Source: Paludibacteraceae bacterium
Lineage (GTDB): Bacteria > Bacteroidota > Bacteroidia > Bacteroidales > Paludibacteraceae
Direction: 5' to 3'
NCBI GenBank assembly: GCA_017451525.1
Contig: JAFTOD010000005.1
Coordinates: 248,001-312,000, forward strand
DNA length: 64,000 nucleotides
In this document: positions 1 to 7,038 of the stretch, one piece after another
Position numbering within the stretch: the first letter of the stretch is position 1
Layout: the number at the start of each line of letters is the position of its first letter
Notes under the pieces: generated by a model
Seen by the model: the letters and a program-made list of their open reading frames with translations, nothing else
What the model was told of the DNA's origin: nothing
The model's database searches: none
Translations under genes and position numbers: made by a program

Positions 1-90
1 GCAGCGGGTCTGTGCAGGAATCTCACCTGCTTCCCTTAAGCGGGGTCCCCGACGAGCCATGTGGGCGAGTGGGGTGCTCTTAACTGAATG
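1..90 (-). promoter_or_regulatory. Cobalamin riboswitch, 5' part, cut by window edge
   Basis: This stretch closely matches the 5' half of the complete cobalamin riboswitch at 4846-5045, including the GGGAAgc...gtgagattc core read on the minus strand and the ctcgcc...catggctcgtcgggg block. Its 3' half and the gene it controls lie left of the window. That gene is probably a cobalamin uptake or cobalamin-dependent gene, which is an inference from the riboswitch class. Confidence 0.85.
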
Positions 91-96
91 CGGGTG

Positions 97-104
97 CAAA
101 GGTA
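97..104 (-). promoter_or_regulatory. Promoter -7 element for the truncated riboswitch transcript
   Basis: On the minus strand the sequence reads TAccTTTG, the Bacteroidota primary sigma -7 consensus TAnnTTTG. It lies just upstream of the riboswitch, as in the second copy at 5064-5071. Confidence 0.75.
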
Positions 105-561
105 ATCATTTTTTCTTTATTATCCAAATTTATGGTAATATTTTTGGATTGTATCTTCATTTAATACTCATAAGTTACTTGCAAGTTTCGGGACCACCAT
201 AGGAGATCTCTAGCACATCTGTGGGCTTTCTGTGGCTTTTGTGATGTGCCTCTATAATAATGCTGCAAAAATCTTCGGCACGGAAGGGATTTTGTGCCGA
301 AGATTTGTAAATATTGCTATAAAAAGGTGCTGAAAGCAAGCGGAAGGTGTTGATTACCAACGCCTCCCGCTTGGGTGTGTTTTTTCGTGATTTTTTTCTT
401 CGTGCCGAAGATTGTGCCGAAAGTTCCTACTAAAATCATATCTGTTCAAATGTTAAAAATGTATAAAAATGCTGCTATATAGTTATAGGTTTTGCATAGA
501 ATTTGTACGAGAATATAAAGATTTATTAAATATAACTACATGATTTATTAAACATAATTGT
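105..561. other. Gene-free stretch between divergent units
   Basis: No convincing gene is seen here; the short open frames are low-complexity shadows. It holds a perfect 13-bp inverted repeat (269-281 and 294-306, arms aaatcttcggcac and its complement) and a related cttcgtgccgaag hairpin near 399-412. No exact TAnnTTTG promoter for the downstream GH13 gene could be identified, although looser matches lie near 490-510. Confidence 0.6.
269..306. repeat. Perfect 13-bp inverted repeat (hairpin)
   Basis: The arms aaatcttcggcac (269-281) and gtgccgaagattt (294-306) are separated by 12 bases. The same cttcggca core recurs in the hairpin at 58263-58296, so this may be a recurrent terminator-type stem. 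No long T run follows on the plus strand. Confidence 0.7.
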
Positions 562-2280
562 ATGAAGAAACAATTCATTCTATTTAGTGTATTGGTCTGT
601 AACGCAATATCGTTGTTCGCCTCAAATAACACGGCAGACACATTTGATTGGCGTGGCGCTTCGGTATATTTTGTCATTACTGATCGGTTTTGCAATGGAG
701 ATACCACCAATGATATCAACTATGGGCGCATCGTTGATTATGGTACAGAACAATTGAATGCTGCCACCTTTCATGGCGGAGATTTCAAAGGTATGTTGCA
801 AAAAGCCAAAGAGGGGTACTTCACCGATTTAGGAGTGGATGTTGTATGGATGACTGATGTCTATGAACAAATCCATGGTTGGATGTCAGGCAGTGGCTCA
901 ATCAACGATTTTCCGCACTATGGCTATCATGGCTATTATCCACTGGATTACACCCAAATAGATAAGAACTATGGAACAGTAGAGGAGTTTCGTGCATTGG
1001 TAGATACACTGCATGCACAAGGAATACGCGTGATGCTCGGAGCTAACTTGAATAATCCAGGTTATCCGACTCTATTAGATGCCATACAGTATGGTTTTGC
1101 AGAAGTGGGATTGACCCCGCAACAAGCAGCAGAACACATACGTGAGTGGAGTTTTGATGATTTCTTTGCGCAGCGATTGACATGGTCTGGTTGGTATGAC
1201 CGTCCATGGATTCGTATGCCAGATGAGCATTGGGACGAGAATAATCCGTTAGAGGCAACGGTGTTTGGTATGCCTGACTTCAAAGAGGAAAGTACGGAGA
1301 TGGTTCGTATCCCTGCGTTTCTCAAACGTAAATGGAAAGCAGAGGGCAAAGCGAATGATGCGTGGGTGAATCCTTCTGCACGAGTGCTACGCAAAGACCG
1401 AAAAGCCACTGTACAAAAATATTTAGTAGATTGGATTGCCTCGTGGGTTCGCGAATTTGGTATTGATGGTTTCCGTTGTGATATTGTTGAGAATGTTCAT
1501 ATAGATAGTTGGAAAGCTCTGCATATCGCCTGCAACGAGGCATTGCGAGAGTGGCGTTTGGCTCATCCCAAAGATGCCGCAGCCCAATGGAAAGAGGATT
1601 TTTATATGATGGGCGACTTCGATTGCGCATCAATAGATTATAAACCCGAATATGCAAGTGCGGGATTTGGTAGTATGGTCAATTTCTATTTCCCTAAGCA
1701 CGGCGATTTGGATGGGATAGTATATACTTGGCAAGCGTATGCCGATAGCCTGAATATGTACACGAATTGGCACCCATTTAGCTATCTCAACAACTCGTAT
1801 CATCGCGATGCAGACATGTCTAATATGATTGATTGCGCTACCACGCTATTGTTGGCTCCAGGTGCAGTGCAAGTGTTTTATGGAGATGAGACTGGTAGAA
1901 AATTGAGTGATGCGCGCTTCAATGTAGATAGTGATCAAGCCTTTCGTTCAGATATGGATTGGAGCGATATTAATGAAAATCAGTTGCAACATTTTCAGCG
2001 TTTAGGGCAGATACGCAAAACCTATCCCGTGATTGGCACAGGCAAGCAACATACGATAGATGTGCATACTTGTGCACGATACAACGATAATGATACAGTA
2101 GTTATTCGTGTACTACCGATAGCAGGACAAGCGATTTGCCTTGACAACACTTTTGCGGAAGGCGCAGAGGTCGTAGAACTCTACACTGGACAAAAGACGA
2201 AGGTGCACAATGGCAAAGTTGTTTTCCCTTATTTTGCAAACAATATTGCGATTATCAAATTAGTTTGCTCAAGACTTTAG
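562..2280 (+). CDS. Secreted MalS-like GH13 alpha-amylase-family protein with degenerate catalytic motifs
   Basis: A 572-residue protein with a signal peptide (cleavage probably after LFA, residue 20) and a GH13 (beta/alpha)8 barrel resembling periplasmic MalS amylases: VYFVITDRFCNGD near the start, YHGYYPLDYTQIDKNYG, GIDGFRCD, LLAPGAVQVFYGDE. The nucleophile Asp in GFRCD is kept. Other conserved positions are changed. Region I reads GANLNNPG where family members have DVVMNHTG, so the Asp and His are lost. Region III has MMGDFD where the acid/base Glu is expected. Region IV reads YLNNSYHRD in place of a compact HD motif. It may therefore be a binding or pseudo-enzyme, or act by altered chemistry. 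It stands alone, not in an evident polysaccharide locus, and converges with the receptor gene downstream. Product family is confident; activity is doubtful. Confidence 0.85.
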   Translation: MKKQFILFSVLVCNAISLFASNNTADTFDWRGASVYFVITDRFCNGDTTNDINYGRIVDYGTEQLNAATFHGGDFKGMLQKAKEGYFTDLGVDVVWMTDVYEQIHGWMSGSGSINDFPHYGYHGYYPLDYTQIDKNYGTVEEFRALVDTLHAQGIRVMLGANLNNPGYPTLLDAIQYGFAEVGLTPQQAAEHIREWSFDDFFAQRLTWSGWYDRPWIRMPDEHWDENNPLEATVFGMPDFKEESTEMVRIPAFLKRKWKAEGKANDAWVNPSARVLRKDRKATVQKYLVDWIASWVREFGIDGFRCDIVENVHIDSWKALHIACNEALREWRLAHPKDAAAQWKEDFYMMGDFDCASIDYKPEYASAGFGSMVNFYFPKHGDLDGIVYTWQAYADSLNMYTNWHPFSYLNNSYHRDADMSNMIDCATTLLLAPGAVQVFYGDETGRKLSDARFNVDSDQAFRSDMDWSDINENQLQHFQRLGQIRKTYPVIGTGKQHTIDVHTCARYNDNDTVVIRVLPIAGQAICLDNTFAEGAEVVELYTGQKTKVHNGKVVFPYFANNIAIIKLVCSRL

Positions 2281-2391
2281 CGAGAGTCCCACAAGTTCCC
2301 CGCAGGTTTCGGGACCTAAAGGAGTGTGACGGAACGCACTCCGAGCGCAGCGCCCGAAGAGTCCCCACTCTGAGGAATCAGCGCAAGCATA

Positions 2392-2425
2392 GATGAAGAA
2401 GTGCCATCCGAGGCACTTCTTCATC
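2392..2425. terminator. Strong 14-bp hairpin, probable bidirectional terminator
   Basis: A perfect inverted repeat, gatgaagaagtgcc (2392-2405) and its complement (2412-2425) with a 6-base loop, lies between two converging genes. There is no adjacent T run, so intrinsic termination is inferred from position and stem strength only. Confidence 0.5.
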
Positions 2426-2428
2426 CTT

Positions 2429-2464
2429 GGTTCTTATCTCGCCCAAAGGGCTCGAACGATTATT
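2429..2464. repeat. Dispersed repeat, copy 1 (ggttcttatctc ... cgaacgattatt)
   Basis: The flanks ggttcttatctc and ctcgaacgattatt are shared with 50758-50792. The interior differs but in both cases forms a short stem (gccc/gggc here, ggc/gcc there). This looks like a small interspersed intergenic element whose hairpin is maintained. Confidence 0.6.
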
Positions 2465-2645
2465 CCGTCTTTGGTTTCTTGTTGGTCTTTATCCTAAGAC
2501 TAAAAAGGAAGGGACAAGGGAAAGAAATCTTAAGAAAAAGCCTTTTTAGGAAAAAGTACCCGAATACTATTCGGGAGTAATGAACAAAGAAAAGTGAGAA
2601 AGCATACAATGAGCGGTAGCGCCTATCAAGTGGCAAACAACCAAT

Positions 2646-4808
2646 TTAGTACGTGATGCTTACGGTGCACTTGTAGTTGCGTTTGGGCATGGGGTAATTG
2701 ATAATCACATCGTAGTCTTGTGATAGCAGATTATTGATGTCGAGCGCGAGACGCAAGGTTATAGGAGAGATAGATCGCTTCGCTGTAGATGGTAGATCGG
2801 CTACGCCTGTAGATCGCTTCGCTGTAGGCTGGATGTTCCATTCTCCAAAAACACTCAAATCGTGGGTGTACCAAGGTTGGGTGTAATTGTAGATAATATT
2901 CTCTTGCTGATTATAGCGTTCGCCGACATAGATGAAACTGTAGTTTAAGCCATACTGCTGCCAGTCGTTTTGCCAACCAAACATACCCACTGCGCTACCC
3001 GAATGCCATGGGATATACGGAATCTGGTCGCCATAATAGGTATCGTTGGGGTCGGTGACATCGATAGCCGTTTGGTAGGTATATTGCGCCTTAGCTGTGA
3101 GGTAGAAGTCCATCGGCAAGACAAGATGCAGTTGTGCATTGACGTCTAAACCGTTGATTTTGACCAATCCGAGGTTGAGCATTGTCCAACGGAACTGTTG
3201 TCCCTTAGGATAGGCGATAATCTTATCGGAAATGCGATTATAGTAATAATCGGCATTGAGGCGGAACTCCGAACCGCGCTTCTCAGCTATGCGGAATGGC
3301 TGCGTGAAACTCAAACCCACGTTATGTTGCTTTGCTAACTCGGGTTTGAGGTAGGCATTGCCCATGTCGGTATAGTAGAGGTCGTTGAAAGTGGGATAGC
3401 GGTAGCTCTGTTTGTAGAAAGCATTAAGGCGGAGGTCAACGAGCTGAGTAGGGCGGTAGGAGAGGAACAAAGCTGGAGTCCATTTTATGCTCGCTGCGCT
3501 CGCGTTAGTGGCTTGCTCTGCAAGCGTTGATGGCTTCGCATTAATGGCTTCGCGTTGATGGGCTTCGCCGTTATTGGTTGATTTCGCGTCATTGACAAAT
3601 GTCCCTAATACGCTGGCTTGGAGGCGAAGGTAATTCTTGATATTAATAGCGGTGGCAGCGCTGAGCCAATGTGTCCAACGGTGCGCGTCAAGGAACATGC
3701 TGAGTTGGTTATATTGCACATCGTATGCTGCACTGACGTCCCACCAATCAAAGATGCGCACCTTGTGCGCCATAGTGAAGTAGAACTCCTGTTGCAAGTA
3801 TTGGTTCTCCACGCGGATGAGTTTGTCGTCGTTGTTGATATAGCGCGTATAGTCGTTGGCGTACTTCATGTTCGCCCGCACCGACCAACGATTAAACAAC
3901 TCATCTTGCCAAGTGGCTTGCACAAAAGAGTTGCGATCCCACAGGCGTTCGCCATTGCGCCAGACATTATTCACAATCGCACCCGGCACACCGCGCTCGG
4001 AGTTGTAGTGATAGAGTTGGAGTTTCCAGAATCCCGTGTTGCTATAGTAATGATTAACAGCAGCTTCCACACGAATGGCATTGATATCGCCGTTCTGGCG
4101 GATAGCTGTGGTGTCGTATGCCACTTCGCCTGAGGGCGTCACACGACGGTAGCGGAAAGGATACTTACCATCGGAAGAAACCAACTCGGCATTGGCTGTT
4201 ATTGACATCGTTTCGCTGAGGCGAATATCAAATAATAAGCTCGGATTAATCAGTGCAAAACTGCCACCACGCATTTGTGCTTTGACGTTGAATGATTTGC
4301 CTTCTTCAAAACGCGGACGGCGGGTGGTGAGGTAGATGCTACCCGCAGCACCAAACTCGCGAGCGGACTGCCAAATATCAGATTTCTGACCATTGTAGAG
4401 CTGTATCTCCTCGATGTTTTCGAGGGAGTATTTGCCCAGATCAATCTGTCCGTTTTGCGCATTGCCGAGTTGTACACCATTGTAGAAAACCCCCATGTGA
4501 TTAGTACCCATAGAACGGATATTGACCGTCTTCAAACCGCCAACACCACCATAATCTTTGATCTGTACACCCGAGAAATAGCGAATAGCATCGGCTACGC
4601 TGAGGGCGTTCATCTTCTTGAGTTGTACGCCCGAAAGTGTTTGAGGGATAATGATGTCCTTCTCTTTGACGCGAGCAGTAATGGTGTATTCCTCCAACTC
4701 CAAATGGCGGTAAATAGAGTCAAGATACAACGAATCGGCGGCATTATTTTGAGAGAATGCTGCCAAGCACGAGAGTGCGAAAAGCCATATGAGAAACCGT
4801 CTGTTCAT
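2646..4808 (-). CDS. btuB: TonB-dependent outer-membrane receptor, probably for cobalamin
   Basis: A 720-residue protein with a signal peptide (to about residue 19), an N-terminal region with the likely TonB box EEYTITAR, a plug domain (about residues 55-165: SVADAIRYFSGVQIKDYGG, VNIRSMGT, LGNAQNGQID) and a 22-strand-type beta barrel ending KCTVSITY. The cobalamin riboswitch immediately upstream (4846-5045) indicates a corrinoid as ligand and repression when cobalamin is plentiful; this is inference from context plus family knowledge. The family is about 600-700 residues, so the length fits. Two in-frame repetitive insertions lie in barrel loops (DNA 2768-2832 and 3488-3588) and probably account for the extra length. 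Confidence 0.88.
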   Translation of the reverse strand: MNRRFLIWLFALSCLAAFSQNNAADSLYLDSIYRHLELEEYTITARVKEKDIIIPQTLSGVQLKKMNALSVADAIRYFSGVQIKDYGGVGGLKTVNIRSMGTNHMGVFYNGVQLGNAQNGQIDLGKYSLENIEEIQLYNGQKSDIWQSAREFGAAGSIYLTTRRPRFEEGKSFNVKAQMRGGSFALINPSLLFDIRLSETMSITANAELVSSDGKYPFRYRRVTPSGEVAYDTTAIRQNGDINAIRVEAAVNHYYSNTGFWKLQLYHYNSERGVPGAIVNNVWRNGERLWDRNSFVQATWQDELFNRWSVRANMKYANDYTRYINNDDKLIRVENQYLQQEFYFTMAHKVRIFDWWDVSAAYDVQYNQLSMFLDAHRWTHWLSAATAINIKNYLRLQASVLGTFVNDAKSTNNGEAHQREAINAKPSTLAEQATNASAASIKWTPALFLSYRPTQLVDLRLNAFYKQSYRYPTFNDLYYTDMGNAYLKPELAKQHNVGLSFTQPFRIAEKRGSEFRLNADYYYNRISDKIIAYPKGQQFRWTMLNLGLVKINGLDVNAQLHLVLPMDFYLTAKAQYTYQTAIDVTDPNDTYYGDQIPYIPWHSGSAVGMFGWQNDWQQYGLNYSFIYVGERYNQQENIIYNYTQPWYTHDLSVFGEWNIQPTAKRSTGVADLPSTAKRSISPITLRLALDINNLLSQDYDVIINYPMPKRNYKCTVSITY
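2768..2832. repeat. In-frame degenerate repeat inside the receptor gene, C-terminal loop
   Basis: Units based on gtagatcgcttcgctgtag recur three times with spacing of about 15-22 bases. In the protein they give two copies of TAKRS (PTAKRSTGVADLPSTAKRS). The insert lies in a predicted loop before one of the last barrel strands. Confidence 0.7.
3488..3588. repeat. In-frame degenerate repeat inside the receptor gene, mid-barrel loop
   Basis: Successive units atggcttcgcatta, atggcttcgcgttg and atgggcttcgccgtt, plus related gct-rich hairpin modules, encode an Ala/Asn/Glu-rich segment of about 30 residues (TNNGEAHQREAINAKPS and onward) that interrupts ordinary barrel sequence. Confidence 0.65.
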
Positions 4809-4845
4809 GTCTTAAGCCCTATACCACGAGAGCGTTCAACGAATG

Positions 4846-5045
4846 CATGTAGCAGGTCTTCTGACTTATCGCTCCTTTGTTCGGCCTTCCCAGCTTTGAC
4901 AATTGACAGTTGACAATTGATAGTTAGCCAGTGACCTAAGAGATAGTGAACATCGGATTGCGAATCACAGCAGCGGGTCTGTGCAAGAATCTCACTTGCT
5001 TCCCTTAGCGGATCCCCGACGAGCCATGTAGGCGAGTGGGGTGCT
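4846..5045 (-). promoter_or_regulatory. Cobalamin riboswitch upstream of the TonB-dependent receptor
   Basis: Read on the minus strand it has the hallmark blocks of the adenosylcobalamin riboswitch: GGGAAgc...gtgagattc, cagacccgc..ctgtga, GgtCACTGG, GGGAAGGc and the 3' box AGtCAGaAGACCTGC. The 3' box lies about 40 nt before the receptor start codon, a position suited to control of translation initiation. A heptameric tandem repeat (4897-4924) is inserted in the variable part between the CACTGG and GGGAAGG blocks. Confidence 0.93.
4897..4924. repeat. 7-bp tandem repeat inside the cobalamin riboswitch
   Basis: Four units read tgacaat, tgacagt, tgacaat, tgatagt. This is the same heptamer (opposite strand attgtca) that is inserted in frame in topA at 49605-49632. 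It sits in a variable region of the aptamer where length changes are tolerated. Confidence 0.8.
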
Positions 5046-5063
5046 CTTTAACTAAATGCGGTG

Positions 5064-5071
5064 CAAAGGTA
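5064..5071 (-). promoter_or_regulatory. Promoter -7 element of the riboswitch-receptor transcript
   Basis: The minus strand reads TAccTTTG. The start site predicted about 7 bases downstream places the whole riboswitch in the 5' leader of the receptor mRNA. Confidence 0.8.
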
Positions 5072-5242
5072 GTACTTTTTTTTGAAGTATGCAAGAAATG
5101 ATTAGATTTATGTTAAAATTATTTCAAGCATATCAATATAGAATACCATTAATTGTTAAGAACGCAAACAAAGGTTTAGGTTGAAAAATGTTGATTTTTG
5201 TAAAATTAAGAAGAATAATTTGCATGAATAAAAAAAAAGCAG

Positions 5243-5250
5243 TACCTTTG
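5243..5250 (+). promoter_or_regulatory. Promoter -7 element of tRNA-Pro(GGG)
   Basis: TAccTTTG with an upstream TTTGCAT near 5217 lies 16 bp before the tRNA 5' end, consistent with a short leader. Confidence 0.8.
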
Positions 5251-5266
5251 CACTCGCTTTCGATAA

Positions 5267-5340
5267 CGGGATGTGGCGCAGCCCGGTAGCGCAACGGTCT
5301 GGGGGACCGGAGGTCGCAAGTTCAAATCTTGTCATCCCGA
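5267..5340 (+). tRNA. tRNA-Pro (anticodon GGG)
   Basis: A full cloverleaf is seen: 7-bp acceptor stem CGGGATG/CATCCCG, D arm GCGCAGCCCGGTAGCGC, anticodon loop CTGGGGG, T loop TTCAAAT and discriminator A. No CCA is encoded. Start and end are set by the acceptor stem. Confidence 0.95.
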
Positions 5341-5353
5341 CAAAATATAAGAA

Positions 5354-5388
5354 TTAACCATCAGTGATGTCTGGTGGTTAATTTTTTG
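5354..5388 (+). terminator. Intrinsic terminator after tRNA-Pro(GGG)
   Basis: An 11-bp stem ttaaccatcag/ctggtggttaa with a 6-base loop is followed by TTTTTT. Confidence 0.9.
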
Positions 5389-5504
5389 TATTGTTCTATA
5401 TAAATGTTGTGAAATTCCCAATAAATGAAATATTTATTATTTACATTTGGAGCAGTGAACATATTTAATAAATATGGTATTCCTACGGTGTGCCTATATT
5501 AATC

Positions 5505-5559
5505 TACCGTTTATCTACCGAGTATGTACCGTATATCAACCGTATATCTACCGTAATTA
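5505..5559. repeat. 11-bp-period tandem array (5 units)
   Basis: Units read taccgtttatc, taccgagtatg, taccgtatatc, aaccgtatatc, taccgtaatta, each exactly 11 bp. The array is intergenic and ends about 135 bp upstream of the promoter at 5695. The rest of 5389-5694 shows nothing else recognisable. Confidence 0.9.
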
Positions 5560-5694
5560 ATTGCGAGTTGGTAGCGAAGGTAAAGAATCTTATGAGCTAA
5601 CTTACATTGAGTCATAAAATAGTATGGCTGATAGATAAATCTATTCTTTTTCAAAAAAATGTTCACTATATTTGCGTATAGGCATTTTTTGTTG

Positions 5695-5702
5695 TATCTT
5701 TG
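5695..5702 (+). promoter_or_regulatory. Promoter -7 element of the CPBP protease gene
   Basis: The sequence ttgtTAtcTTTGca matches the local promoter consensus. It lies downstream of the first possible ATG at 5672, which decides the start codon at 5729. Confidence 0.85.
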
Positions 5703-5728
5703 CAAAGAAATTGAGAAAAAATAGAAAT

Positions 5729-6649
5729 ATGACACTAAAAGGAAAATTCGAACATTCACGCGGCATTATAAAATGTGTTCAATGGATTGTATGCGTCCTA
5801 CTCTTTACTATGCCCGCTATGATAAGTGTTGTGGCCTTCCAGCAGCCACTATCAGTAACTTCGTTGAAGTGGATACAGTTCTTGCAAACGACATCAATAT
5901 TTTTGTTGCCACCACTATGTATGGCTTATCTTTGGAGCGAGCAACCGCTTGATTGGTTGCGGATGAAAGGTGAAAGGTCGCTGGTGAAAGGCGAGGGTTT
6001 ATGGGCTGTAGTGCTGATGCTGGTAGCGTTACCAGCGATTAATTTGTTGGGGTATTTGAATCAACAAATGACCTTGCCTACGTTTTTGGAGCCACTGGAA
6101 CAATGGATGAAGACATCAGAAGAGAATGCGAAAGTACTGACTGAACAATTTCTTAATGTAACCACCTTCAGCGGATTGATTATCAATCTACTATTAATGG
6201 CACTATTGCCTGCTGTGGCAGAAGAATTGACATTTAGAGGGGTACTGATGAACCTTTTTGAGCTTAAAGGTGAAAGGTTAAAGGTGAAAGGCAAGAGAAC
6301 TCACTTGGCGATATGGTGTAGTGCGATATTGTTTTCAGCGATACATCTGCAGTTCTATGGATTTGTGCCTCGTATGTTGATGGGAGCGTTGTTTGGCTAT
6401 ATGTTGGTGTGGACAGGCAGTTTGTGGATACCCATATTGATGCATTTTACCAATAATGCCATGGCGGTATTGCTATATTTTGTGGCATACCGAGCAGGAT
6501 GGAATATGGAGCAGGTGGATGCTATAGGCACAAACGACACCCTGTGGTTGGGTGTCGTCAGTATGGTTTTAACGATAGTGGGAATTTATGCTTTTCGTCG
6601 TTCGACCACGATGAGCAATGCTTCTTCTCGAATATCCAGCGGCAATTGA
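5729..6649 (+). CDS. CPBP-family (CAAX protease/bacteriocin-processing) intramembrane metalloprotease
   Basis: A 306-residue multi-pass membrane protein. The CPBP signature is complete: EE of PAVAEELTFRG (about residue 165), a second motif FSAIHLQFYG (about 210) and a third HFTNNAM (about 245), which supply the Glu and His residues proposed for metal binding and catalysis. The start at 5729 is chosen because the -7 element lies at 5695-5702, so the longer frame from 5672 would begin upstream of the transcript. Two heptameric repeats are inserted in frame in loops between membrane segments (KGERSLVKGEG and LKGERLKVKGKR). The substrate is unknown. The 3' end overlaps the opposing gene by 64 bp. 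Confidence 0.88.
   Translation: MTLKGKFEHSRGIIKCVQWIVCVLLFTMPAMISVVAFQQPLSVTSLKWIQFLQTTSIFLLPPLCMAYLWSEQPLDWLRMKGERSLVKGEGLWAVVLMLVALPAINLLGYLNQQMTLPTFLEPLEQWMKTSEENAKVLTEQFLNVTTFSGLIINLLLMALLPAVAEELTFRGVLMNLFELKGERLKVKGKRTHLAIWCSAILFSAIHLQFYGFVPRMLMGALFGYMLVWTGSLWIPILMHFTNNAMAVLLYFVAYRAGWNMEQVDAIGTNDTLWLGVVSMVLTIVGIYAFRRSTTMSNASSRISSGN
5965..5992. repeat. In-frame 7-bp tandem repeat in CPBP gene, copy 1
   Basis: Units gaaaggt, gaaaggt, cgctggt, gaaaggc encode KGERSLVKGEG in a loop between transmembrane segments. Confidence 0.8.
6266..6293. repeat. In-frame 7-bp tandem repeat in CPBP gene, copy 2
   Basis: Units aaaggtg, aaaggtt, aaaggtg, aaaggca encode LKGERLKVKGKR between the EE-containing helix and the FSAIH helix. 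It is the same family as 5965-5992 and 30654-30681. Confidence 0.8.
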
Positions 6650-7038
6650 ATGTTGCGTAGTTGAATACTACGTACCCATCCAGGAACATCTTTTGCCTTT
6701 AGGGTATCAAACACTTCACGTATCATTTGATATTGCTCTTGGGTATATTCTTCTGCGGGGATACCCGCTAGTGAATCTAATTCCTCATCATCGTAGTAGA
6801 TTATCACTGCATTGGTTTGTAGTAGTGTCTCTCGTTCGCAAACAAGGTGCTCGCCGCAGCAGCCATCGTCAGAGTCGGACGCCGTTTCACGGCTATTGGA
6901 TGCCTCGCTATCAAGTGTCGGACGATCACTTTGCTCTCTATTGGATTGTTGCTGTTTGCGAGCACGTACCTCAAAAACAACAAGCACGACAATGCCGAGG
7001 CAAACAAATAATATCAAAGGTAAAATATTACTCCACAT
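6586..7038 (-). CDS. Conserved Bacteroidales membrane-anchored protein with CCGEH motif
   Basis: A 150-residue protein with one N-terminal membrane helix (residues 3-22), an acidic low-complexity linker (about 30-58), then a conserved cytoplasmic part: [12 protein letters not shown] (possible metal site with three Cys and one His), [22 protein letters not shown] and LLIVVERR. A similar protein is widespread in Bacteroidales but I know of no experimentally defined role. It is translationally coupled to parE: its ATG lies inside the last codons of parE (11-bp overlap). Its 3' end overlaps the converging CPBP gene by 64 bp. Confidence 0.75.
   Translation of the reverse strand: MWSNILPLILFVCLGIVVLVVFEVRARKQQQSNREQSDRPTLDSEASNSRETASDSDDGCCGEHLVCERETLLQTNAVIIYYDDEELDSLAGIPAEEYTQEQYQMIREVFDTLKAKDVPGWVRSIQLRNIQLPLDIREEALLIVVERRKA

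Larger units (their letters stand above)
2281..2645. other. Convergent intergenic region with hairpins and a dispersed repeat
   Basis: No gene is seen. It holds the strong hairpin at 2392-2425, a dispersed repeat copy at 2429-2464 and a small perfect stem cccgaat/attcggg at 2559-2575. These may terminate the two converging transcripts. Confidence 0.6.

Noticed and set aside
175-360. 61-codon minus-strand frame near the left edge
   Set aside because: Its sequence is the translation of hairpin DNA and has no homologue I recognise; no promoter points into it.
3618-4133. 171-codon plus-strand frame inside the receptor gene
   Set aside because: It is the antisense shadow of a well-supported TonB-dependent receptor.
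5672-5728. Longer start for the CPBP protease
   Set aside because: The -7 promoter element at 5695-5702 lies inside this extension, so it would not be transcribed.
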